This document shows positions 56,794 through 64,000 of a stretch of DNA of 64,000 nt, in pieces. The notes under the pieces were generated by a model. The model worked only from the letters and a program-made list of their open reading frames with translations, did not search any database and had not been told where the DNA came from. The first letter of the stretch is position 1. Every line of letters begins with the position of its first letter. The DNA is from Terriglobales bacterium (GTDB lineage Bacteria; Acidobacteriota; Terriglobia; Bryobacterales; Bryobacteraceae), in the NCBI GenBank assembly GCA_021372245.1, contig JAJFUV010000028.1, positions 1-64,000 of the forward strand, read 5' to 3'. The position numbers and the translations under genes were made by a program.

Positions 56794-57258
56794 TTACAAT
56801 CCCGCAAACAACCGAAACAGGATGATTGCTGCCAGGGCGGCGCCTACCACCGCTCCAACGGAGAGGATGGGCTTCCAACGGAGTGACCGTTCAGGGGAAG
56901 AGGGCGGCTGCGTCATGGCTTGCCCACCGCCAATCTTCCTTACCTCAACAGCCATTCGATAACCCTTCTTTGGGACGGTTTCAATGTACAAAGCTCCGCC
57001 CGGCGCTCGGCCAAGTGCCTTGCGTATTAACGAAACCGTTTGCGCCAGGTTCGCCTCCTCGACGTGCGTATCCGGCCAGATGGTCTTTAGAAGCTCCGCT
57101 TTTTCAACAAGACGCCTGTTTGCAACCGCCAGTGTCACGAGCAGGTCGAATGCTTTGGGCGGAAGGTGAATCGGTTGCCCGGCATGCCAGAGACGCTGTT
57201 CGCTCGGCGCCAGGACAAAAGGACCAAATTCATACGACACGACGGGTGCTTGCATCAT
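56794..57258 (-). CDS. Winged-helix DNA-binding protein with C-terminal membrane anchor
   Basis: The 154-residue protein has an OmpR/PhoB-type winged helix (about 8-105: FGPFVLAPSEQRLWHAGQ, LPPKAFDLLVTLAVANRRLVEKAELLKTIWPD, NLAQTVSLIRKALG, ETVPKKGYRM). A linker and one transmembrane helix at the end (ILSVGAVVGAALAAIILFRLFAGL) follow, as in CadC/ToxR. Unlike CadC there is no periplasmic sensor domain after the helix. It may act with another membrane partner. It is divergent from a secreted protein at 57460. Confidence 0.82.
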   Translation of the reverse strand: MMQAPVVSYEFGPFVLAPSEQRLWHAGQPIHLPPKAFDLLVTLAVANRRLVEKAELLKTIWPDTHVEEANLAQTVSLIRKALGRAPGGALYIETVPKKGYRMAVEVRKIGGGQAMTQPPSSPERSLRWKPILSVGAVVGAALAAIILFRLFAGL

Positions 57259-57459
57259 TCGGGGTCTTTAGGTTTTCTTCAACGAGACCTGACCACTTCT
57301 TGAGGCGCGTTAAGTAGGCAGCACCCTTAGAATCACATCGTGCCCTCGGTTGCGGTCCAGTCTCCCAGTGTTGCGTATGCCTCGATTATAGGCATAACCG
57401 CGCCGGGAGGGGAAGACTCGCAACGCACATCAAGAAAGGAAAGGACGGTTAGGAAAACA

Positions 57460-57879
57460 ATGCTACGAAAGACCCTGACAGTATTTGCAGGTGTTTGCCT
57501 ATTGGCGGCGAGCACCGCGTTCTCCCAGAATCGCGGAGCCCTGAAAGTGAAAGTCCCATTTCAGTTCAGTGTCAAGGACGCGCAACTTCCCGCAGGAGAA
57601 TACGCGATTGAAAAATGGGTGGGTGGAGGCGTCTTGCTCACCTCCAAGGATGGGGCGATTCGCAAGGTGGTTCTAGCCACTCCCTCGGAATCCCCGACGA
57701 CGCGTCCCAAAACCCGCGTACTGTTCCGGCGCTATGGCGACGATTACTTCCTCTCCCAGGTCTGGCTGGGGTCGGAAGAGTGGGGATTCGAAATACCCGT
57801 TTCAAAGACCGAACGGGATGTGATCGCCCGCAACCAACGAGCACGCGAGATGGAGCGGGTTGCTGTCTCAGCGCAATGA
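57460..57879 (+). CDS. Small secreted protein of unknown function
   Basis: The 139-residue protein has a signal peptide (LTVFAGVCLLAASTAFSQ) and a beta-rich domain: KVKVPFQFSVKDAQLPAGEYAIEKW, then VLLTSKDGAIRKVVL, KTRVLFRRYGDDYFLSQVWL. Such short exported proteins are frequent in acidobacteria and of unknown function. ATG 57460 has AGGA 7 bases upstream. It is divergent from the winged-helix gene with 200 bases between them, enough for two promoters. Confidence 0.72.
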   Translation: MLRKTLTVFAGVCLLAASTAFSQNRGALKVKVPFQFSVKDAQLPAGEYAIEKWVGGGVLLTSKDGAIRKVVLATPSESPTTRPKTRVLFRRYGDDYFLSQVWLGSEEWGFEIPVSKTERDVIARNQRAREMERVAVSAQ

Positions 57880-57945
57880 CCTCGGCGAGTGGGGGTAAAT
57901 TGACAGACGGTACGCCGCCGGGGGACAATAATAGCTGTTGGCAGC

Positions 57946-58021
<76 letters not shown>

Positions 58022-58027
58022 TCCCCC

Positions 58028-58990
58028 CTATTTCCCCTCGAATGATCGCTTAGCCCGGATTGCGAGCAACTCTCTCACGACCGTGTTGGTGTTGAGGGCA
58101 GTGACCCCGGCCGGTTCGCACCAGGAAGCGGGACGAAACGGTTTCCGCATGTGAGCCAGGTAGTGGCTGTCGCTCCCCACGGTAAACTGAACGCCAGCGT
58201 CCGCCAAAGGTTTGATGTCGGCGATAAGCGCATCGCGGCAGGCCTGGATTTTCCAGTACGCCTCGGTGTCCCAGTTCATCTCGACGTAAATGGACTGGCC
58301 CTTCAGAAGCCGGATCAACTCTTCCTGCTCGCCGGGTTGGAAGAAGCGGTATTCGGAGGCCGTGATCGTCTTCGCATCACGGCCCTGTTTCTGAGCCGTT
58401 CTCTGCAGATTCTCCATGCGCATGGGGAAGGGGTGGAACAGGATCATCGGTACGGGGTACTTCTTCTGCGCCTCCAGTAGCTGCCGGACCCGCCTGATAA
58501 GCGTCCGGCCGTTGGGTGGCGTACCGCCGTTATTTGGCGAAATGTGGAAGCCCAATACGTCGGCCATGCGGAGCGGCGCGTCTTCGAGACCGCTGTCAAG
58601 CTCGCGCTCGGACACCTCCCAGCCCTTGAAAACGATCACGTCGCCGCGGCGCGCCACGTTGTCGAAATCCGTCATCAGGGCGCGATGACCCGCCGCGCCG
58701 AGAGGATACAGTGCGAAGAACTTGCTCTTCTCGCGCCAGGCGTCGTAATCGGCTTGCGACCGGCGGTACAGCTCGATGTGATCGAGCAGTACAAAGACCT
58801 TGCGCCCATCCTTCACCGCCAGGTCGATCCACGTCTTCATGTCCACAGGCCGCTCCATGCCGGCGTGCAGATGCATGTCCATCTCATGGAGCTGGAACAA
58901 TCCTTCCGCCAAGCCTTGGCCGGGGACGGGTTGCGTCTGGGCCGCTGCGGCGACCGCGAGCGCACAAATCACCACAATTGACCGGATCAT
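58028..58990 (-). CDS. Secreted PHP-domain hydrolase-like protein
   Basis: The 320-residue protein has a signal peptide (MIRSIVVICALAVAAAAQ). PHP metal motifs are DMHLHAG (His-x-His), LLDHIE, LFHPFP, and the late GSDSHYLAHM. The superfamily hydrolyses phosphoesters and similar bonds with di- or tri-metal centres; secretion suggests a substrate outside the cytoplasm. An apparent upstream extension to 60340 is antisense shadow of the M55 and hydrolase genes. The start ATG 58990 is divergent from the M55 gene. Confidence 0.82.
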   Translation of the reverse strand: MIRSIVVICALAVAAAAQTQPVPGQGLAEGLFQLHEMDMHLHAGMERPVDMKTWIDLAVKDGRKVFVLLDHIELYRRSQADYDAWREKSKFFALYPLGAAGHRALMTDFDNVARRGDVIVFKGWEVSERELDSGLEDAPLRMADVLGFHISPNNGGTPPNGRTLIRRVRQLLEAQKKYPVPMILFHPFPMRMENLQRTAQKQGRDAKTITASEYRFFQPGEQEELIRLLKGQSIYVEMNWDTEAYWKIQACRDALIADIKPLADAGVQFTVGSDSHYLAHMRKPFRPASWCEPAGVTALNTNTVVRELLAIRAKRSFEGK

Positions 58991-59050
58991 AATTCTCGCA
59001 TTGAAACTAACAGCATCGCGCCAGCCAACGCAAGGTGTAAAATTGGCCGC

Positions 59051-59896
59051 ATGATCAGATTCAGCGCCACCCTCCTGCTCGCGTGCTCGCTCACGCTTTG
59101 CGCGCAGGGCAAGAAGACCATCTTTGTGATCACGGACGCCGAAGGCGTCGCCGGCATTTGCCGCCAGGAGCAGACCGACAAGAAGGACCCCGAATTGCGC
59201 CAGTTGCTCGCCGGGGAAGTGAACGCGGCGGTCCAGGGTTTCTACGATGGCGGCGCGGATGAAGTCATCGTCTGGGATGGCCACGGCGGCAGCTCGACAC
59301 TTTCCGTTGCCACCATCCACCCGCGAGCCAAGCTCGTCATCGGTTACATAGGCGCCAGATATACGTTCGACCGGCATTACACCGCCCTTGCCTTCGTCGG
59401 CCAGCACAGCAGGGCCAACACGCGCAAAGGCATTATGTCGCACAGCTATAATTCGCTGGGTATTCAAAACATGCTCCTGAACGGGAAGCCGATCGGCGAA
59501 ATCGAAGCGGCCACGGCGCTGGCCGGGGTTTACGGCATTCCGGCGATCCTGTTGACCGGCGACAACGCGGCGACAGAGGAAATGCGGGCCATCGTTCCCA
59601 ACGTGGAGACCGCCGCCGTCAAGGAAGGGTTGCAGCGTTACGCCTGCATCAGTCTTTCGGCCGAAGCCGCGCGCAGTACGATCCGGGAGGCTGCACGGCG
59701 GTCCATGAGCAAGATCGGCCAGATACGCCCGTACAAGATCACGGGACCCGCTACGATCGAGATCGAACACACGACCCGCAACTCGCTCGGTACCGACGCG
59801 GAACTGATACCTGGAACGAAGGTGATTGACGACCGCACCATCCAGTACTCCGGCAAGGATTTTCTGGAAGCCTGGCTGCGTTACCGCTTCCGCTAG
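59051..59896 (+). CDS. Secreted M55-family D-aminopeptidase-like protein
   Basis: The 281-residue protein has a signal peptide (FSATLLLACSLTLCAQ). The M55 (DppA) zinc and catalytic motifs are present: TDAEGVAG, VWDGHGG, VGQHS, HSYNS, then EIEAATALAGVYGIPAILLTGDNA. DppA is a zinc D-aminopeptidase of peptidoglycan-derived D-peptides; an exported version could process such fragments in the periplasm. It precedes an alpha/beta hydrolase gene by 6 bases. Confidence 0.9.
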   Translation: MIRFSATLLLACSLTLCAQGKKTIFVITDAEGVAGICRQEQTDKKDPELRQLLAGEVNAAVQGFYDGGADEVIVWDGHGGSSTLSVATIHPRAKLVIGYIGARYTFDRHYTALAFVGQHSRANTRKGIMSHSYNSLGIQNMLLNGKPIGEIEAATALAGVYGIPAILLTGDNAATEEMRAIVPNVETAAVKEGLQRYACISLSAEAARSTIREAARRSMSKIGQIRPYKITGPATIEIEHTTRNSLGTDAELIPGTKVIDDRTIQYSGKDFLEAWLRYRFR

Positions 59897-59902
59897 AGCG
59901 CC

Positions 59903-60724
59903 ATGGCGCGCATTTCGAACTATCTCGGTCTGCCGCTCATCGCCGCCGCAGGCTACGGCGCGCTCTATTGGTTCGCCAACCGTAGCGTCTACTTTCCGTA
60001 CGGTTACCCGCAGGGAGAGTGGCACGTTCAGAGTGCCCTCAACGCCCAGGACGTCTGGCTCGAAACCAACGACCGTGTGAAGCTTCATGCGTGGTGGATC
60101 CCCTGTGCCGGCTCGCCGCTCGTCACGCTGTTCCTGCACGGCAACGCCGGCAACATCACGCACCGCGCCGCCCACGCGCGCGAAATTGTTGCTGCCGGGT
60201 CTTCGCTGCTGCTGGTCGATTACCGCGGCTACGGCAAAAGCAAAGGCCGTCCCACCGAAGTGGGTCTGTATGCGGATGCGGAGGCCGGTTTCGCGCATCT
60301 GCTGGCTCGCGGGTACAAGTCCGGCCAGATCATCATTCACGGCGAGTCACTGGGCAGCGCGGTAGCAGTGAATCTTGCCTCGCGCCACGCTTCGGGCGGC
60401 GTCGTGCTCGAAGCGCCCTTCACTTCCGCCCGCGACGTCGCGGCGAAGTTACTACCGCTGATTGGGCCATTGCTGGTCTGGAGCTACGACTCGCGAGCCA
60501 GGATCCATCGTGTGCGGGCGCCGTTGTTGATCATCCACGGAGACCGGGACGACCTGATTCCGTTGCAAATGGGCCGTGCCCTGTTCAATGCCGCAGCCTC
60601 GCCCAAGACCTTTTGGCCCGTGCCCGGAGCCAGCCACAACGACATCGTGGAAACCGCGGGGCCAGCCTACCGCGAGCGTCTGCGCGCCTTCTACAATTCC
60701 ATCTCAGGTGGCGAATCGCCATGA
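59903..60724 (+). CDS. Alpha/beta hydrolase, BEM46/ABHD13-like
   Basis: The 273-residue protein has an N-terminal membrane segment (GLPLIAAAGYGALYWFAN), the oxyanion stretch LFLHGNAGN, nucleophile Ser in GESLGS (about 147), Asp in HGDRDDLI and His in GASHNDIV, a complete triad. It is likely anchored to the membrane. The substrate is unknown. It overlaps the lyase-like gene by 4 bases (ATGA). Confidence 0.88.
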   Translation: MARISNYLGLPLIAAAGYGALYWFANRSVYFPYGYPQGEWHVQSALNAQDVWLETNDRVKLHAWWIPCAGSPLVTLFLHGNAGNITHRAAHAREIVAAGSSLLLVDYRGYGKSKGRPTEVGLYADAEAGFAHLLARGYKSGQIIIHGESLGSAVAVNLASRHASGGVVLEAPFTSARDVAAKLLPLIGPLLVWSYDSRARIHRVRAPLLIIHGDRDDLIPLQMGRALFNAAASPKTFWPVPGASHNDIVETAGPAYRERLRAFYNSISGGESP

Positions 60725-63027
60725 AACGTCTTTGCCTGCTCCTGCTGATTTCCTCGGCCGCCCTCGCGCAAGAGGGTGTCCTCACTTTTGACAAGATTTC
60801 CAAGTATGACCGCGCGGCCGAACCAGCGTCATTCGGCATCCCATTTTCACAGGGTGTGTTGCGTGACGCCGCACTGCTTGAGGTAAGTGACGGCTCCAAT
60901 GCGGTGCCGTCGCAGACGCGAGTCACGTCACGATGGCCAGACGGCAGCGTGCGGTGGGCTTACGTACGCACGCTGGTGGATTTGCCGGGCAACCGCGGCA
61001 AGCAAATTACCTGGAAGGTTGCCGGGCGCGCCCGAACCCGCACGTCCGCGTTGAAAGCCGAGCTTTCCGCGGACGGCTCGCTCCTGGTATCCACCGGGCC
61101 AGTCTCGGCGCGCATTCCGTCGCAGGGCTTCTTCCCGCTTACTGACGTGAAACTGAACGGCGTGGCGTTCCCTGGCCGCATGGCAGGCTTCGCGTTCCAC
61201 GCCGGGGCGCACACATGGTCCACTGCGGATGCAGGCCCGGTAAAGATCGTCGTCGTCGAGCAAGGTCCTGTCGCTCTGGTAGTTCAGGTGAGCGGCAGGC
61301 ACGGCCCGGAACAATCTCCCTTCGATTTCACGGCAAACCTGACCTTCTGGGCCGGCAAGCCGTATGTGGGGGTCGATTACCGCGTACTCGCCGCGAGGGG
61401 AGATAAAGAGCAGTTGATCGATAGCTGGACCTGGGCGGCCCGGACCGCCGAATCCGCCCCGCGCGTTCGCGAAGGGCACGGTCACTACGGCGTCGCCGTC
61501 AGAGAGTCCGGTCAGAAAGCTGCCTACTCGTTCGGGCTCCGCGAATTCCGTTTCGACGCTGTCGAGCACAGCATGCAGTCTTATTGGGGCGACTTCTGGG
61601 GCGACTGGGTGGGCGCGTCGAGCGCACTGGCCGTAACACTGCGTCAAGCGCAGCAGAACTTTCCCAAAGCGATGGAGGTCACGAACAATGCGGTCACCGT
61701 CTCGCTCTATCCATCTTCCGGCGAAGCATTGCGCTTCCCCCTCGGCGCGGCAAAATCCCACCAGATTCTCCTGCATTTCCACGAGCCGTCGCTCCCGGTG
61801 AAAGAGATCTCAGCTCGTTCGCTGCAATTCCAGATCCCGGATATTCCAAAGCTCGCCGCCGCCTGGTATGCCCGTGCGGGCGTGTGGGACGATCCGGTCT
61901 TCGGCGCGCCGTCCAGCCGCCGGGTTGGTGCGTTGCTCTACGACGTGCTGGACAACCGCCCCGTCGGGGCGGGCACCTGGAATTTCGGCGACGAGGTGGA
62001 TTGGGGCTATACCGGCCAGGGCCGCGGCCGCGACGACGTCGTCTGGCTCAACAACGAGTACGACCTAACGCACCAGATGTTTTTGCATTACGCGCGCACC
62101 GGCGAACGGCGTTTCCTCGATTACGCCTTCTCGAGCGCGCGGCACTGGCGCGACGTCGATATCGCGCACGTTTCTTCGGACCCGCTTCTGCGCGGCGGGC
62201 ACATCGCGCACTCACCGCGCCACGTGACCGGTGGCGTGAGCCCCTCGCACCAATGGGTGGAAGGGCTGTTCGACGCTTGGCATATGTTCGGCGACGAGAG
62301 TGCGCGCCAAGCGGCGCTCGGAATCGGCGAGAATATTCTGCGGCATATGGCGCTTGCCCGCTACCGGGAGGCGGCGCACTCGAGCACCCGCGACATGGGT
62401 TGGGCACTGCGCGCCATGTTAGCGCTTCACCGCGAGACGGGAGACGCACGCTACGCCGAGGCCGCACGTCCCATCGTCGACCTGTTCAAGCGCTGGCACG
62501 CCGAGTATCCGGGCTTGCTCTCGCCCTATACAGATCACAGCCAGGTGCGCGTCGTCTTCATGAACAGCCTGACGCTTGTGTCGCTGGCACGCTACCACAG
62601 GCGGTTCCCCGACGAGGAACTGAAGCGGGTGATTCTGGAAGAAACCGACGATCTGATCCGCAATACGCGGAACGCCAACGGCCTGTTCTTTTACAAGGAA
62701 CTTCCCTCGCTCGAATTCCAGGGCGCCACGCTGCTGGTTCTACAACTGCTCGGCGAGGCTTACCGCCTCTCGGGTGACACAAAGTACTTGGAAGCGGGCT
62801 TGCCGGAGATCGAATACTTCCTGGCCAACATGAACGGGCGCTTCGAAATCCACACCGGGGCCTCGGAAAAATTCGCTCACTCCGGCGGGGGGTACACCAG
62901 AACCTTGTTCTATCCGCCGGGCGGCAAGTTCATTGGCATCTCCCTCACGCCGCTCGTCGAGTTTCTGGAAGCAGCCAAAGCCACGCGTCTGGCCGAAAAC
63001 CTGGATTGGCAGCTAAGGCTGAAATGA
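60721..63027 (+). CDS. Exo-rhamnogalacturonan-lyase-like secreted protein
   Basis: The 768-residue protein (the ATG overlaps the hydrolase stop) has a signal peptide (MKRLCLLLLISSAALAQ). An N-terminal beta/RIFT-type domain (WPDGSVRWAYV, VVVEQGPVALVVQVSG, YVGVDYRVLA) precedes an (alpha/alpha) barrel-like C-terminal half (FLDYAFSSARHWRDVDIAH, HQWVEGLFDAWHMFGDE, RDMGWALRAMLALHRETGD). This resembles the PcRGLX/YetA family. Catalytic residues were not assigned. It completes a locus with an alpha/beta hydrolase and an M55 peptidase-like protein. Confidence 0.8.
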   Translation: MKRLCLLLLISSAALAQEGVLTFDKISKYDRAAEPASFGIPFSQGVLRDAALLEVSDGSNAVPSQTRVTSRWPDGSVRWAYVRTLVDLPGNRGKQITWKVAGRARTRTSALKAELSADGSLLVSTGPVSARIPSQGFFPLTDVKLNGVAFPGRMAGFAFHAGAHTWSTADAGPVKIVVVEQGPVALVVQVSGRHGPEQSPFDFTANLTFWAGKPYVGVDYRVLAARGDKEQLIDSWTWAARTAESAPRVREGHGHYGVAVRESGQKAAYSFGLREFRFDAVEHSMQSYWGDFWGDWVGASSALAVTLRQAQQNFPKAMEVTNNAVTVSLYPSSGEALRFPLGAAKSHQILLHFHEPSLPVKEISARSLQFQIPDIPKLAAAWYARAGVWDDPVFGAPSSRRVGALLYDVLDNRPVGAGTWNFGDEVDWGYTGQGRGRDDVVWLNNEYDLTHQMFLHYARTGERRFLDYAFSSARHWRDVDIAHVSSDPLLRGGHIAHSPRHVTGGVSPSHQWVEGLFDAWHMFGDESARQAALGIGENILRHMALARYREAAHSSTRDMGWALRAMLALHRETGDARYAEAARPIVDLFKRWHAEYPGLLSPYTDHSQVRVVFMNSLTLVSLARYHRRFPDEELKRVILEETDDLIRNTRNANGLFFYKELPSLEFQGATLLVLQLLGEAYRLSGDTKYLEAGLPEIEYFLANMNGRFEIHTGASEKFAHSGGGYTRTLFYPPGGKFIGISLTPLVEFLEAAKATRLAENLDWQLRLK

Positions 63028-63036
63028 CCAATTGGG

Positions 63037-63675
63037 CTAGTCCAATTCCTCAAGCGAGACCAAGCCACGCTTGAGGGCTTGGACGATGGCCTGCGCCCGG
63101 TTCTCCACTGCGAGCTTTGCGAGGATGCTTGCCACGTGGGTCTTCACCGTCTCCTCTCCGATCGAGAGCGTCCCGGCGATTTCCTTGTTCGCGCGTCCCA
63201 GGGCCAGTTGCCTAAGGACTTCCGTTTCACGCGGCGTCAGCTCCTCGTGCGGTTCGGCGGCTGCCAGTACTGCACGTGCCACGGCCGGATCGATGTACGT
63301 CTTCCCGCGCGCCACCGCGCGCACCGCGGCCAGCAGCACTTCCGGTTCGGCGTCCTTGCGAACGTACCCGGCGGCGCCCGCCCGCAAGACGCCCATCATG
63401 CGCGCCTCGTCGGTCGATGCGGTGAGCGCGATCACGCGCGTGGAGCGCGAGACCTCCACGATGCGGCGCGTGGTTTCGACGCCGTCGATGCCTCCGGCAA
63501 GCAGCAGGTCCTGCAATACAATTTGCGGCTGCCACTCGCCGAGGTGCTCGAGCAACTCCTCGCCGGATGATGCGATGCCGATGACTTCGAGATCCTCGAA
63601 GGATTCCAGGTACGCTTTCAAGCTGCGCGCCACCACGCGGTGGTCGTCCACGATGACGATAGTTGTCCTGTTCAT
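63037..63675 (-). CDS. NarL/FixJ-family response regulator
   Basis: The 212-residue regulator has VDDHRVVA at the acidic pocket, the phospho-acceptor region IVLQDLLLAGGIDGVE (Asp in LQD), conserved Thr (IALTAS), Lys (YVRKDA) and a LuxR HTH (LTPRETEVLRQLALGRANKEIAGTLSIGEETVKTHVASILAKL). The ATG at 63675 overlaps the kinase stop (ATGA), so the two are coupled. A reading to 63828 is not needed. Confidence 0.92.
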   Translation of the reverse strand: MNRTTIVIVDDHRVVARSLKAYLESFEDLEVIGIASSGEELLEHLGEWQPQIVLQDLLLAGGIDGVETTRRIVEVSRSTRVIALTASTDEARMMGVLRAGAAGYVRKDAEPEVLLAAVRAVARGKTYIDPAVARAVLAAAEPHEELTPRETEVLRQLALGRANKEIAGTLSIGEETVKTHVASILAKLAVENRAQAIVQALKRGLVSLEELD

Positions 63676-64000
63676 CGAGAGACCTCGCGGCGCTCCCGTG
63701 TGCGGCGATAGCCGGAGATCGCACGAGCAAACAGGACAATTGACATTGCCCCTGCGGTCCACAGACCGACAGAACCGCGCCAGATAGAAAAGGCTGTCAA
63801 CGCTGCCGCGGCAGCTCCCGTCACCCACAATTGGACACGATAATCCTCAACAGCTACGCTTGCCACGGGCACCGAAAAACGTACGACAGTGCCTTGAACC
63901 GGCGTACTGGCAATCTCGAATTCACCGTCGAATTCCGCCGCACGTTCCCGCATGTTGCGTATTCCCATGCCGCTCGCCGGATGATTCATATCGAATCCCT
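63672..64000 (-). CDS. Sensor histidine kinase (partial, C-terminal end)
   Basis: The last 109 codons of a kinase that starts beyond the right edge. Visible: the GFD of the HATPase_c domain and the motif GMGIRNMRERAAEFDGEFEI, then VQGTVVRFSVPV. Unusually, about 70 residues with two hydrophobic segments (LWVTGAAAAALTAFSIW, GLWTAGAMSIVLFAR) follow the kinase domain, where most NarL-type kinases stop. It is coupled to the response regulator. Confidence 0.85.
   Translation of the reverse strand, partial: GFDMNHPASGMGIRNMRERAAEFDGEFEIASTPVQGTVVRFSVPVASVAVEDYRVQLWVTGAAAAALTAFSIWRGSVGLWTAGAMSIVLFARAISGYRRTRERREVSR

Noticed and set aside
58991..60340. 450-codon N-terminal extension of the PHP gene
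   Set aside because: It is antisense to the M55 and hydrolase genes; the signal peptide starts at 58990.
60019..60720. Upstream in-frame extension of the lyase-like protein
   Set aside because: It runs out of frame across the alpha/beta hydrolase; the signal peptide begins at the ATG at 60721.

Overview
The window reads as a chromosomal segment, near the replication origin, of an acidobacterium of the Solibacter/Bryobacter type. Evidence: GC-rich DNA, the very large secreted protein at 11111-15589 ending in the Solibacter-type C-terminal domain (TIGR03437-like) behind SBBP and BACON repeats, several twin-arginine Gfo/Idh/MocA oxidoreductases and sugar-isomerase-like proteins, a small basic protein with the repeated Lys/Arg/Ala tail common in that phylum, and many secreted carbohydrate-active proteins. 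Family assignments come from motifs read by eye; no database was searched. No insertion sequence, prophage or CRISPR array was seen.

Layout. 1-6.8 kb: a coupled URO-D/oxidoreductase pair, a Nudix hydrolase divergent from an IscU-like scaffold, a GYD protein, and a two-cytochrome c cluster. 7-15.6 kb: a lipoprotein, an aconitase-fold protein overlapping formate-tetrahydrofolate ligase, and the 1492-residue repeat protein behind a structured leader. 15.6-26 kb: two more URO-D proteins, a GT39-like membrane glycosyltransferase, a beta-barrel protein, a beta-helix protein, a tyrosine phenol-lyase-like PLP enzyme and a glucuronokinase-like GHMP kinase. 26-32.5 kb: dtd, purD, then mnmG-rsmG-parA-parB with two parS sites, and a tRNA with anticodon CAT. 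32.6-37.6 kb: glycan-related secreted proteins and a hairpin-dense 300-bp stretch behind a near-consensus promoter. 37.6-50.7 kb: polysaccharide genes (Wzt-type ATPase, methyltransferase with coiled coil, fused GT2-GT4, later a GT4), ankyrin protein, a NarL-type two-component pair, two isomerase-like proteins, SppA. 50.7-56.2 kb: gyrB, dnaN and dnaA, all on the minus strand, with DnaA boxes on both sides of dnaA (candidate bipartite oriC). 56.2-64 kb: flavin reductase, winged-helix membrane regulator, tRNA-Gly(GCC), PHP protein, M55 aminopeptidase, alpha/beta hydrolase, exo-rhamnogalacturonan-lyase-like protein and a coupled histidine kinase/regulator running off the edge.

How the genes fit together. 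The core is replication and segregation machinery (dnaA, dnaN, gyrB, parABS, mnmG, rsmG). Around it is a plant- or microbial-glycan utilisation repertoire and a surface-polysaccharide synthesis set.

The most unusual items are: (i) an aconitase-family protein that has lost an Fe-S cysteine and several catalytic residues but is translationally coupled to fhs; (ii) the promoter-driven hairpin-rich stretch at about 35.07-35.37 kb, a candidate unrecognised structured RNA; (iii) a tyrosine phenol-lyase-like enzyme whose conserved cofactor-site Arg is Leu; (iv) an IscU-like scaffold lacking its third cysteine.
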